From a virus: DNA of 58,346 bases. A program made the translations under genes and the position numbers. Below, piece after piece: positions 51,155 to 58,346 of this stretch (its first letter is position 1; each line of letters opens with the position of its first letter). Below the pieces are notes generated by a model. That model was not told the DNA's origin and ran no database searches. It was given only the letters and a program-made list of their open reading frames with translations. The stretch is from positions 1-58,346 of IMG/VR virus record IMGVR_UViG_3300025769_000128; one strand, given 5' to 3'.

Positions 51155-51510
51155 GACTCTACGATAATTATAAACAAACCAAACCCAATAAACAAAATAG
51201 ATATAATAATAGCATCAAATACTTTGTTGATTACTTTGTTCTTTTGTTTTTCTTCTTCAACCTGACTTTTATAATTACTCAACAAGATACCATCATTTAG
51301 TACTACAAAGTTTCTTTGTACATATAATGACTCAACAGTATCTACTCTATAAACTAAAGAATCAATCTTTTCATTCTGGCGAAGAAATGTTTTGTTCATC
51401 TCATCGGCTTGCTCTAAAAGCATAATAACAACGGTATCTCCGTTAATTACTGTTTGTTTTGGATATTGGGAGTAACTTAAAGTCGGAACTAATAGTATCA
51501 ACAGGAACAT
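51151..51510 (-). CDS. exported protein with C-terminal membrane span, 119 aa
   Basis: The ATG at 51510 gives a signal peptide (MFLLILLVPTLSYSQ, cleavage near SYSQ-Y). A soluble, coiled part follows (EQADEMNKTFLRQNEKIDSL near 38-57) and a C-terminal membrane span (AIIISILFIGFGLFIIIVES). The topology resembles the gene after it. In this sequence it is also the tail of a longer open frame from 51867 because of a 53-base duplication. It overlaps its neighbour by four bases. A lysis or membrane function is inferred. Confidence 0.6.
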   Translation of the reverse strand: MFLLILLVPTLSYSQYPKQTVINGDTVVIMLLEQADEMNKTFLRQNEKIDSLVYRVDTVESLYVQRNFVVLNDGILLSNYKSQVEEEKQKNKVINKVFDAIIISILFIGFGLFIIIVES

Positions 51511-51867
51511 AAACCTCGATAATTTTTTCTGCGACTTCAAGATCATGTTTGACCACCTCGAGTTCCTGCTTAGTTTCTTCCAACCGCGCTTCAAGCTCTT
51601 CATTTTTTTCTTCCATTTTAGTATAGCTTCTTCCAACCGCGCTTCAAGCTCTTCATTTTTTTCTTCCATTTTAGTATAGCTTTCGCTAACGTTTTCTACT
51701 AAATGCGCACTGTCTACGTAACTAATAAAATCAATCATATAATCCATACTATCAATCTCCACCGCGTCTATCTCTATTGTTTCAGCATGAATATCTCTAC
51801 CTTCAACAACGCAACTATTTGGTATAGAGCATAATATAGCTCCGATTATAATTTCAGCGGATTTCAT
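51443..51867 (-). pseudogene. coiled-coil exported protein disrupted by a 53-base duplication
   Basis: From the ATG at 51867 (MKSAEIIIGAILCSIPNSCV) the frame encodes a hydrophobic start, possibly a lipoprotein signal, then a coiled coil. A 53-base tandem duplication then shifts it into the frame of the next gene, making a 238-residue open frame. With one copy removed it continues as LEETKQELEVVKHDLEVAEK and ends at 51443-51445, giving about 123 residues and overlapping the next gene by 68 bases. Probably part of the lysis module. Confidence 0.65.
51575..51680. repeat. 53-base perfect tandem duplication
   Basis: Copy 1 is 51575-51627 and copy 2 is 51628-51680. Not a multiple of three, so it fuses two overlapping frames. 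Confidence 0.95.
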
Positions 51868-52130
51868 ATATCTTCAATTTTATTGAGCGTAGTCAATATT
51901 TTTAGCTTAGTAGTTGCCACTGCTAAAGCTGAATCTGCTCTATTAATTTTATAATTTAATTTTTCTACTTTACCTTCAAGTATGATGGTCTTGTCGTAGC
52001 AAGTTTCTATTTGCCCTTGATAATTCATTTTATTATCAACATACAAATAACCAATAGCTGAAAGTGTGATAAAGAGTAAAGCCTTTACTGGATCTTTTTT
52101 AAACTCTTTATAGTTGACTGGTAGTTTCAT
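51864..52130 (-). CDS. i-spanin-like small membrane protein, 88 aa
   Basis: One membrane span near residues 16-33 (VKALLFITLSAIGYLYVDNK), followed by a helical, periplasm-facing domain (IILEGKVEKLNYKINRADSA). This N-in, C-out design with a coiled coil is like Rz-type i-spanins. It is coupled by ATGA to the endolysin gene and to the next gene. Role in lysis inferred from context. Confidence 0.6.
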   Translation of the reverse strand: MKLPVNYKEFKKDPVKALLFITLSAIGYLYVDNKMNYQGQIETCYDKTIILEGKVEKLNYKINRADSALAVATTKLKILTTLNKIEDI

Positions 52131-52600
52131 GACTTAGTCCAAAGTTCATAATAAGTTTTACGAGCTGAATTACGCTTTGCACGGAGTATTTGTCCACGCT
52201 GTGGACCGTTAGCTTTATAACTTACATGAACCCAATCTGGTTTTTCATCATCACCAAATTCCCATATTAACTGATCAAATGGAAGATTATCTTTAATATA
52301 TTCAAATACATCAGTATTACTTGGACCAGGGTGACCATCCATATCAATGTCAATAGCTTCGCCTTTACTATGCTGAGAAGTTGTACTTCCGCCAATAGCT
52401 TTATTCAATGCGTCGCTACGATAACCAGATGAAATAAAAATAGCTTTACTAAAGTGCTCCCTGATAGGTTGAAAAATATTCTCTGCTAATTGCTTTGCAG
52501 CTTCAAGATGATCTCCATCTGGTGTATTATCTATGCCTCTGCGTTTAGCTGTTTGCGATCTTGTGAATTCTGCTAGCGATAAATTCTTTGATAATTTCAT
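52127..52600 (-). CDS. M15-family peptidase endolysin, 157 aa
   Basis: Peptidoglycan peptidase of the M15A type. The motifs are SSGYRSDALNKAIGG at about residues 57-71, SQHSKGEAIDI at about 74-84 (zinc ligands His and Asp) and DWVHVSY near 121-127 (third ligand His). It cleaves peptide cross-links in the host wall. No signal peptide, so it depends on the holin encoded just upstream (ATGA coupling). Confidence 0.9.
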   Translation of the reverse strand: MKLSKNLSLAEFTRSQTAKRRGIDNTPDGDHLEAAKQLAENIFQPIREHFSKAIFISSGYRSDALNKAIGGSTTSQHSKGEAIDIDMDGHPGPSNTDVFEYIKDNLPFDQLIWEFGDDEKPDWVHVSYKANGPQRGQILRAKRNSARKTYYELWTKS

Positions 52601-52842
52601 TCTTCTTCTTCTTCTTTGTTATACTTACCAAAAATCTTACCTGCCTCTGCAATACCAAAAGCACCAAGGGTTATGTATACAAAAGAATTGAATATAATAT
52701 CATTAATAACCAATGGTTGTCCCCACAGACCTGTTAGAATATCTGTGATTGCAAACAAAGTCATCATTGCAAAAGACAAAAAGCCAACGATATTTTTTTC
52801 GTTGTACTTATTTCTGTTTTCAAATATTTTCCAAAAACTCAT
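52597..52842 (-). CDS. holin candidate, 81 aa
   Basis: Start at 52842 (MSFWKIFENRNKYNEKNIVG) is chosen over the longer frame as the upstream part is unlikely coding. Two membrane spans are predicted (GFLSFAMMTLFAITDILTGL; IIFNSFVYITLGAFGIAEAG), and the C-terminus is acidic (YNKEEEEE). Size, two spans, and ATGA coupling to the endolysin fit a class II-like holin. Confidence 0.75.
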   Translation of the reverse strand: MSFWKIFENRNKYNEKNIVGFLSFAMMTLFAITDILTGLWGQPLVINDIIFNSFVYITLGAFGIAEAGKIFGKYNKEEEEE

Positions 52843-52843
52843 A

Positions 52844-53062
52844 TCACATATTATTTGAGCCTTTAGCCTTTTCAGTAATAGGCCCAGCTTCATATGGATA
52901 CTCGTTTTTAGCCAACAATTGGATACCATCTTTTCCAGATGATCTACCAGGTCCGATAGGCATGCGTTGAAGATCTACTGGTCCTTCCCAAATTGTTTCT
53001 TGCCCAGATTGAGGAGCATATCTTCTCTCAGCTGGCGCTTTGTATTCATTAGTCTTTTTCAT
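52844..53062 (-). CDS. hypothetical protein, 72 aa
   Basis: A 72-residue protein, Pro/Gly/Arg-rich (ERRYAPQSGQETIWEGPVDL and PIGPGRSSGKDGIQLLAKNE), of unknown function, just upstream of the holin and just downstream of the 258-residue gene. No recognised domain or export signal. Confidence 0.6.
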   Translation of the reverse strand: MKKTNEYKAPAERRYAPQSGQETIWEGPVDLQRMPIGPGRSSGKDGIQLLAKNEYPYEAGPITEKAKGSNNM

Positions 53063-53064
53063 GA

Positions 53065-53841
53065 TTATTGATTTCTGTGTTTTTTGCTACCAAACATTTT
53101 AAAAGCAGCATTAGTTAGCATATCATTATTTCTACCTGAAACATTGTAAATATCATTTGGATCTGGCTGCATACCTATTTGATCCTGCATACCCATTTGA
53201 TCTTGTGGTTGAACCGCTTGTTGTATCTGTTGAAGATCTGTTGCATTTGACATTTGGTAAAGTTTACTACGCATCATTGCTCTATTGTAACCATCAGATA
53301 CTTGATTAAAAGCACTCAAATCAATTGATGATTCATCAATTTCTGGTATATTAGGTAGAAAATCGCCTGAATTAATTGACGATTTGTCATTTTCTGGTAT
53401 ATTAGAAGGACGAGCTATTTCGTCTTTTGGTAGCGTATAATCTTGCTTTTGTAACTCGACTCCAGTGTCAACAATCTTGTTCAATGGTTTTCCTTTCTCT
53501 GCTTTTTTCTCTGTTATATATTTTGTAACGGCCTGTTTCATTGAGTTACTGTCTTCAAGTCTTTTTTTCAATCCAGAAAAAGGACCTGTTTCACTGAGGT
53601 TTTGTCCTTTGCCAAAATAATCTTTAAATGTATATGGTCTATCAACGCTTGGTACTCCTGATGTTTTTTGATCTTCAGACTCATTTGCACCTTTATATAG
53701 ATTTCTTGTTCCTTCATTTCCTGAATCCACTGGATATTGACCCGCGGCTGACTTACCAATAAATCGATTATCTCCATAAGCACCTGTGTCTTTCAATGGA
53801 GACTTTCCATACATTTTTAGTGGATGATTACCTTTTTTCAT
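53065..53841 (-). CDS. hypothetical virion-region protein, 258 aa
   Basis: A 258-residue Ser/Asn/Asp/Gln-rich, largely disordered protein. Residues about 144-175 contain two diverged units, SNIPENDKSSINSGDF and PNIPEIDESSIDLSAF, an older natural repeat rather than a recent duplication. The C-terminus is Gln/Met/Asp-rich. It has the look of a virion or tail assembly protein but no family is recognised. Confidence 0.65.
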   Translation of the reverse strand: MKKGNHPLKMYGKSPLKDTGAYGDNRFIGKSAAGQYPVDSGNEGTRNLYKGANESEDQKTSGVPSVDRPYTFKDYFGKGQNLSETGPFSGLKKRLEDSNSMKQAVTKYITEKKAEKGKPLNKIVDTGVELQKQDYTLPKDEIARPSNIPENDKSSINSGDFLPNIPEIDESSIDLSAFNQVSDGYNRAMMRSKLYQMSNATDLQQIQQAVQPQDQMGMQDQIGMQPDPNDIYNVSGRNNDMLTNAAFKMFGSKKHRNQ

Positions 53842-54274
53842 AATTGTTCATGTTTTTAATTGATACGCGTAATACCTTATCCATGTATGTTTCTCCGCGC
53901 ATTATTGAGTTACTTCTTTCGTTTTCCGGTATATCCTCTTGACCAAGCATGATACGATATATCCTATTTATTAGTTGTTTACCTTTAAATGATATTTGAT
54001 ATAAATGATGCTTTTGAGTTGTATAATTTCTCTCTCTCCATACAACAATCCAACCTTCTTTCAATAATCTATTCCAACGTCGGTTGTCCCAGCTATAAGA
54101 AAAACTACCTTCTTTAAAGTCTTGCTTAGAGAAATAAGAAAGGCAGTCTAGGTATATTATTAACTCTAGATCTGCCTCCCGTAAATCGTTATTTCTGCAA
54201 GCCCATTTTCTAATTATTCTATAGTACTTTAGGACGTTTAATTCCCTAAAGTGCTTAGGCTCTACATGTCTCAT
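53828..54274 (-). CDS. winged-helix DNA-binding protein, 148 aa
   Basis: A conserved phage protein: RELNVLKYYRIIRKWACRNN at about 10-29, LRDADLELIIYLDCLSYFSK-like (LREADLELIIYLDCLSYF) and DNRRWNRLLKEGWIVVWRER at about 67-86, followed by YQISFKGKQLINRIYRIM. The pattern is a MarR-like winged helix that I recall in marine and crAss-like phages. It may regulate late or host genes. It overlaps groES by four bases (ATGA). Confidence 0.7.
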   Translation of the reverse strand: MRHVEPKHFRELNVLKYYRIIRKWACRNNDLREADLELIIYLDCLSYFSKQDFKEGSFSYSWDNRRWNRLLKEGWIVVWRERNYTTQKHHLYQISFKGKQLINRIYRIMLGQEDIPENERSNSIMRGETYMDKVLRVSIKNMNNYEKR

Positions 54275-54531
54275 AATACAACTACAATATCAAACTCTTT
54301 TATGATTTTATAAATTGTACCATCGATTTCAAGATCAAAGCCTGCGTGTCTGTCATAATATATTCTCTCTCCAGAGCCTACACCATTAACATCATCACCA
54401 ACTTCAACCACGGTAGCTTCTCTATATCTTATATCTTCTCGATGTTTTTTACCAAGTTCAAAACCACTTTTGGTCTTTACATGACCCTCTTTTGTAGGAT
54501 CAATGATTACATACTTACCTATCACCCTCAT
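54271..54531 (-). CDS. groES: GroES co-chaperonin, 86 aa
   Basis: A typical short GroES chain (about 97 in E. coli) with a beta-barrel pattern: VIGKYVIIDPTKEG, AxVVEVGDDV and GERIYYDRHAGFDLEIDG-like segments; the mobile loop is short (KTKSGFELGKKHREDIRY). It should cap a GroEL ring during capsid-protein folding. It overlaps the end of groEL by 17 bases, which is the reverse of the usual bacterial groES-groEL order. Confidence 0.85.
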   Translation of the reverse strand: MRVIGKYVIIDPTKEGHVKTKSGFELGKKHREDIRYREATVVEVGDDVNGVGSGERIYYDRHAGFDLEIDGTIYKIIKEFDIVVVL

Positions 54532-56062
54532 CGATCCTTAGATTATTAATTACACAATTTGTTGATAATATAGTTGTTGATACAGAAACTGCGTTCTTTA
54601 ATGCACTTTTTGTAACAAGCAACGGATCGATAATACCAGCCTTGATCATGTTAACATTATTGCCAGTCTTTACATCTAGACCATAACCAGCGCGGGCATC
54701 CATTTGTTCTGTAGTAAAATCAGCGTTATCAAGAATAACTTGCCAAGGCTTTTGTATTGCCTTAAGCAATATTTCTTCTCCCTCGTTTGCTGGCTTAATA
54801 CGGTATGCTGCATTAAGCAATGCAATACCACCACCTGGAACAACGCCTTCTTTTATTGCCGCCCTAGTAGCGTGAATCGCATCTTCTACTCTATCAATCT
54901 TTTCTTTTAGTTCAACCTCTGAATTAGCACCAACTCTTACAACTCCAACTTTACAAGATAAAAACCCAAGTCTTCTTTCTTGAGATAGCTTTTTGGCTTG
55001 GTTAGTCTCTTCTTTTAGCTGTGATTTAACTGAATCAATAGCTGCTTGAAGCTCTTCAGATACTTCATTTATTTCGATAATAGTCTCATGAAGATCAGTA
55101 GTTGATCTCAAACAAGTACCAAGGTGTTCAGGCTGAATCATGTCAATATCATCACCGAGATCTTCACTAATAACTTTAGCACCAGTAATAAGTGCTAAAT
55201 CATGAAGCTTTTGTTTTCTATTAAAACCAAAGTCAGGTGAATCGATTACATTGACCTTAATATTACCCTTGAGCTTATTCATCGCTAACGCGCCTGCAAC
55301 TTGTTGTTCTGTTTCCGCAACGATTAGTAGCTCCTTTTTATTTCTTATAACAAACTCTAATACAGATTCAATTTCTCTTATATTAGATATTTTGTTTTCA
55401 CAAATAAGAACAACTGGGTTATTTAAAACACATTTATTCTTATCCTCGTTTGTGGCAAAATGAAGATTAGTCAAACCTTTATCAAATGAAGCGCCACTAA
55501 TAATCTTGTGGTATGTTGTTTCATCATTTGATTGCTCCATTGTTACCACACCATTCTCGCCAACCCGCTCAAACGCCGATGATATAATCTCACCCAGCTC
55601 TGGGTCATTATTGGCTGATATTGTGGCAACATGCCTCAACATGCCGCCATTCACTGGTTTGGCGATTTTCTCTAGGTACTTAACAACCTTATCAGTTGCG
55701 GTTTTAATACCATATTTAACATCCTTAACATTGTGCTCATACGCCTCAGTAAGTATCGCGTGAGCCAACACGGTTGCGGTTGTTGTTCCGTCACCAGCCT
55801 CATCTACTGTTTTACGCGCAGCATCTTTTAACAAAGTAGCCCCCATGTTTTCTACTGGATCTCGTAGTATAATCGAGTTAGCTACCGATACTCCGTCTTT
55901 AGTGATTATTGGCTTACCAGCATCGTCTTCTAAAATAACAGATTTACCTGATGCTCCTAGTGTAGAACTAACAGCCTTATATAGCTTATCTACACCAGAG
56001 TAAATCATTTGTCTTGCCTCCAAACCAAAGTTTAGATGCTTAACAATATTCGTCTCTTTCAT
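54515..56062 (-). CDS. groEL: GroEL chaperonin, 515 aa
   Basis: Chaperonin with ATP-binding and catalytic motifs: DEAGDGTTTATVLAH at about 89-103 (catalytic Asp) and EDAIHATRAAIKEGVVPGGG at about 389-408 (D398-type residue and the GGG hinge). Its length is shorter than E. coli GroEL (548), and the Gly-Met tail is missing, as is usual in phage copies. It probably folds the major capsid protein or other large phage proteins, with the groES gene downstream. Preceded by an A/T leader shared with the gene at 46844. Confidence 0.95.
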   Translation of the reverse strand: MKETNIVKHLNFGLEARQMIYSGVDKLYKAVSSTLGASGKSVILEDDAGKPIITKDGVSVANSIILRDPVENMGATLLKDAARKTVDEAGDGTTTATVLAHAILTEAYEHNVKDVKYGIKTATDKVVKYLEKIAKPVNGGMLRHVATISANNDPELGEIISSAFERVGENGVVTMEQSNDETTYHKIISGASFDKGLTNLHFATNEDKNKCVLNNPVVLICENKISNIREIESVLEFVIRNKKELLIVAETEQQVAGALAMNKLKGNIKVNVIDSPDFGFNRKQKLHDLALITGAKVISEDLGDDIDMIQPEHLGTCLRSTTDLHETIIEINEVSEELQAAIDSVKSQLKEETNQAKKLSQERRLGFLSCKVGVVRVGANSEVELKEKIDRVEDAIHATRAAIKEGVVPGGGIALLNAAYRIKPANEGEEILLKAIQKPWQVILDNADFTTEQMDARAGYGLDVKTGNNVNMIKAGIIDPLLVTKSALKNAVSVSTTILSTNCVINNLRIDEGDR

Positions 56063-56078
56063 TTAATTAAATTTAATT
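56057..56078 (-). promoter_or_regulatory. shared A/T leader before groEL
   Basis: 22 bases spanning the start codon, identical to 46839-46860. Contains the palindrome AATTAAATTTAATT directly in front of the ATG. Confidence 0.5.
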
Positions 56079-56174
56079 CAGCGTGTCTTGATCTCTAAAT
56101 ATTAACAAATGAAAGCCGAAGCCTAATATAAAGGCTCCGACTCCCAATGCTATTATAGTAATTGTTTCTAACAT
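56073..56174 (-). CDS. small single-span membrane protein, 33 aa
   Basis: A 33-residue protein (METITI-like start MLETITIIALGVGAFILGFG then FHLLIFRDQDTLN) made of one hydrophobic span. It starts in a TAATG overlap with the preceding gene and ends in the groEL leader. Function unknown. Confidence 0.55.
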   Translation of the reverse strand: MLETITIIALGVGAFILGFGFHLLIFRDQDTLN

Positions 56175-56485
56175 TAATCGAAGGTCTTAACCACTTTTGG
56201 TCCTTTAGCGAACTCAAGTTTTTTCTCATAATGCTCGATGCTACCATCAATGGCAGCTTCAGCGCCCTCTAGCGTCTCACGACGTGTGATAGGTTTCCAT
56301 TCATCGACTGGACCATAGCGCTCATCAGCGTTTTGAAACTCTGTCTGGAAGTAACCATTTGCGAGTTGAACAATACGCCAATTCTTTTTTTCTGTTAATC
56401 TCTCCCACAATTCAATGGTATGGGTTTCTACTTTATCCTGATTTGTTTCATTAGACCAGGATCTTGTCCAATAATAAGTTGTCAT
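56174..56485 (-). CDS. conserved soluble protein, 103 aa
   Basis: Start at 56485 (MTTYYWTRSWSNETNQDK) is preferred over the longer frame. The 103-residue protein ends with RRETLEGAEAAIDGSIEHYE and EFAKGPKVVKTFD, a recurrent phage pattern of unknown function. It ends in a TAATG overlap with the small membrane protein. Confidence 0.65.
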   Translation of the reverse strand: MTTYYWTRSWSNETNQDKVETHTIELWERLTEKKNWRIVQLANGYFQTEFQNADERYGPVDEWKPITRRETLEGAEAAIDGSIEHYEKKLEFAKGPKVVKTFD

Positions 56486-56544
56486 AATAATTGGTTTTAA
56501 GGTTTCGATGCTGGGTTTTTTATAATGGCAAAGATAATGCATCG

Positions 56545-56918
56545 TTACTTATCTTCACCACGGCTTTTAACTCTATTTTTTGCGGTTAGCAATATTCTTT
56601 CTTCGAGACGCGCGACATTAGCTTTCGTGTCTGCGTTCTCTATTAATAATCTTTCTATTCTTTCACGAAGTTCGTTTACCTGATCCTCTAGCTCTTTAAT
56701 CCGTTGTCTATTATCTTCCCGTATTTCAGATTTAATTTGAGTAGAGTTATCTTTACCTGATCCTCTAGCTCTTTAATCCGTTGTCTATTATCTTCCCGTA
56801 TTTCAGATTTAATTTGAGTAGAGTTATCTATTTTCTTTTTCCAGATGTTCCAACCTTCTTTAAGACCTAACGCACCAACTAAACCAACTACCAAAGAAAT
56901 GATAGTTTCAGTTTCCAT
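56545..56918 (-). pseudogene. membrane-anchored coiled-coil protein broken by a 77-base duplication
   Basis: From the ATG at 56918 (METETIISLVVGLVGALGLK, one membrane span) the frame gives 76 residues and stops at 56688. A 77-base tandem duplication at 56675-56828 is the cause. With one copy removed, the coiled coil continues (NELRERIERLLIENADTKAN, VARLEERILLTAKNRV) to a stop at 56545-56547, about 98 residues. The intact protein would be a small membrane-anchored coiled coil, perhaps for host-membrane or lysis functions. Confidence 0.75.
56675..56828. repeat. 77-base perfect tandem duplication
   Basis: Copy 1 is 56675-56751 and copy 2 is 56752-56828, identical. Not a multiple of three. Confidence 0.97.
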
Positions 56919-56958
56919 TGTTTTGTTTTTATAATATATTACACGCTAATGCGTATAC

Positions 56959-57090
56959 TTATCTACCTTGGCCCCTATATTTCTTATTATAGTTTTTAGA
57001 AGTCTTTATTTTGCTTGACTTTTTCTTACAGTGTACACCAGGTCTTTTTGACCTTGTTTTGCGTGTAAATGTACTAATGTTTTTTGCCAT
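56959..57090 (-). CDS. small basic conserved protein, 43 aa
   Basis: A 43-residue Lys/Arg-rich protein (MAKNISTFTRKTRSKRPGVH ... NYNKKYRGQGR). I recall near-identical short proteins in many marine Bacteroidota phages. Its composition suits nucleic-acid binding. It lies two bases from the broken adhesin gene. Confidence 0.75.
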   Translation of the reverse strand: MAKNISTFTRKTRSKRPGVHCKKKSSKIKTSKNYNKKYRGQGR

Positions 57091-57091
57091 T

Positions 57092-57890
57092 TTAAATATT
57101 CCTTGATAATGCAGTTGAGTAGCGCACAATAGCGTCATCTAAATCTGCTACTTTTGTAGAATTTAATCCTTCCTTTAATACGCACCCAAATCTATATTCA
57201 AAATCTGAAGCGTTTGCTACCGCTGGAGTTGCACTACTTTGAATATTTTGTGCGCCAATGAAAATATTATACGTATATGGAGCACCACTATCTTCAGCGT
57301 TAAGAGTACCAAGGGATGAACCATTTAAATAGTTAGCCTTACCTCCGTTTATAACTCTATCTGCTGTAGCAACAAATCTACCATTATACGTTCCACTTGT
57401 AGTAGTTGTCAATCTATTACCACCACCAGCAGCGTGAATATCTTGATTCAAATTACCGTTAATTAACATCATTTGGGTTCTTTCCCCTGATGATGTTCCA
57501 TATCGACCAGCTAACAAACCAACAGAGGTTGCATCTCCATTAGCTATTTGAACACATAATGTTATATCATAGCTATTTGCAAGTGTTAATGAAGAAGGAG
57601 TTAAATTGGTATCACCATATTGCGTGCTACCATCAAAGGTAACCCCTGTTGACGCGTGTGTTGGTGAATTAATCCAAGTGTGGTTGAATGATGTTGTATC
57701 TCTAAGGTTGTAAGCAGCGGCGGCCAATGATGTCGGTGATACATCCGACACCGCCTTTTAAATCTAATACAAGCTGATTCACAGCATTTTTTTCCGTTGT
57801 ATTAGTTATACCAGCGGCTGTGAAATAAGCTAACGCATCTGGATCAAATCCAGAAGCTGGGGTTAAAAATCCTGTTAGTGCAAAAAACAT
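57092..57890 (-). pseudogene. LamG-like adhesin, single domain, broken by a deletion and frameshift
   Basis: The first part (57890 to about 57740) reads DPDALAYFTAAGITNTTEK then NQLVLDLKGG and then leaves frame. The second part, in another frame from 57751 to 57092, continues with SPTSLAAAAYNLRDTTSFNH and the full beta-sandwich. Compared with the paralogue at 47072-48664, about 20 residues between DLKG and SPTSL are missing, with a frame change. It may be a true inactivated receptor-binding gene or an assembly deletion where paralogues were collapsed. Confidence 0.75.
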
Positions 57891-57891
57891 A

Positions 57892-58346
57892 TTATTTAAA
57901 ATCTTGTACTATTGAAGCGTAAATATTGACTCCATCAGATATAAACGTAATTATATCGATTGAATTTGCATTAGTCGTAATAGTTGGAACAGAACCGCCT
58001 GGCCATAGAACCAGACCGCCACTAACCACATAAGAGGTTATATTAAATGACGGTGGTGCAGCAGCATCTTGCGTTACTTTGATAACAGCTGGTGTTCCAA
58101 CGCCAAGATTAGTTATAGTTAATGAACAATCCTCGTTTAGGGTAAGCTCTGCATACACACCATTTTGTGCGTTAAGTGTTGCAGCGCCAGAAACGCTTGT
58201 GATAGAGTTTAATATTGCTTGAAATTGATCTGCTTGAACCGTGCCAGCGTTTGTAATATTTTTAGCATTAGCGTCCAACGCGCCGCCGAGTTGTGGTGTT
58301 GTGTCTTCTACCACATTTGCTAGATATGTACTTGAATCAACAGAAC
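57892..58346 (-). CDS. tail fibre protein, partial, continues beyond the window
   Basis: The frame is open to the right edge, so the GTG at 58314 is not necessarily the start: upstream codons give SVDSSTYLAN before VVEDTTPQLGGALDANAKNI. That run (VVEDTTPQLGG-LD-N) is the hallmark of long tail fibres. The visible C-terminus is a beta-strand-rich knob (SLTITNLGVGTPAVIKVTQD, then IDIITFISDGVNIYAS). It may bear receptor contacts. The adjacent adhesin supports a host-recognition block. Confidence 0.85.
   Translation of the reverse strand, partial: SVDSSTYLANVVEDTTPQLGGALDANAKNITNAGTVQADQFQAILNSITSVSGAATLNAQNGVYAELTLNEDCSLTITNLGVGTPAVIKVTQDAAAPPSFNITSYVVSGGLVLWPGGSVPTITTNANSIDIITFISDGVNIYASIVQDFK

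Noticed and set aside
53330-53420. Repeat in the 258-residue protein as a recent duplication
   Set aside because: The units (NIPENDKSS and NIPEIDESS) differ at many bases.
47072-57890. Diversity-generating retroelement acting on the adhesin paralogues
   Set aside because: No reverse transcriptase, template repeat or adenine-specific substitution pattern was seen; the copies differ along their whole length.
1-58346. Lysogeny genes, CRISPR arrays or insertion sequences
   Set aside because: No integrase, excisionase, spaced repeat array, transposase or terminal inverted repeats were recognised on either strand.
1-58346. Terminal direct repeats or circular overlap at the window ends
   Set aside because: The first and last bases share no obvious sequence, and the last gene is cut at the edge, so no physical end could be supported.

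Overview
The window looks like most or all of the genome of a lytic, short-tailed (podovirus-like) phage of a Bacteroidota host, probably a flavobacterium. The evidence is an AT-rich sequence, start codons preceded by A-rich leaders with almost no Shine-Dalgarno sites, a promoter matching the Bacteroidota pattern (TTG, about 20 bases, TAnnTTTG) in front of the recombination genes, and a capsid/portal/terminase/ring/muzzle module that I recognise as crAss-like in order and motifs. No integrase, repressor/excisionase pair, reverse transcriptase, CRISPR array or insertion sequence was seen. The right edge cuts through an open tail-fibre gene, so the window is not bounded by natural ends there.

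Layout. Bases 1-17514 are transcribed rightwards: first about 7 kb of very small, tightly packed early genes (many coupled by ATGA overlaps), with two tRNA genes and at least five copies of an AT-rich promoter-like element. A sigma-70-family factor follows, then a recombination and replication set (ERF annealing protein, PD-(D/E)XK exonuclease, SSB, primase-helicase), then nucleotide metabolism (ThyA-family enzyme, GIY-YIG/MazG fusion, MazG-like protein, NrdB, NrdA). A bidirectional terminator at 17532-17557 separates this from bases 17633-58346, all transcribed leftwards: tail fibre and adhesin, chaperonin genes (groEL, groES), a lysis cassette (holin, M15 endolysin, spanin candidates), small basic proteins, a second adhesin, a GroES-like protein, small and large terminase, portal, scaffold-like protein, major capsid protein followed by a strong terminator, ring and muzzle proteins, internal or ejected proteins and a 3046-residue giant protein.

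How the genes fit together. Host polymerase would read the early region. The phage sigma factor and a helix-turn-helix protein (7378-7998) are candidates to switch transcription. The HTH protein gene begins inside a 48-base element that has a second copy at 373-420. No DNA polymerase was found, so replication probably combines phage primase-helicase and recombination functions with a host polymerase, unless the gene lies outside the window. The ThyA-family enzyme carries Asp at the position equivalent to Asn177, the signature of dCMP hydroxymethylases.

The most unusual property is a scatter of direct tandem duplications (7, 18, 27, 27, 39, 53, 77, 113 and 135 bases). Four of them break genes that become coherent again when one copy is removed: the portal, a KTSC protein, a coiled-coil membrane protein and a lysis-region gene. 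One sits inside nrdA. They may be assembly or haplotype artefacts or real micro-duplications; raw reads would decide.
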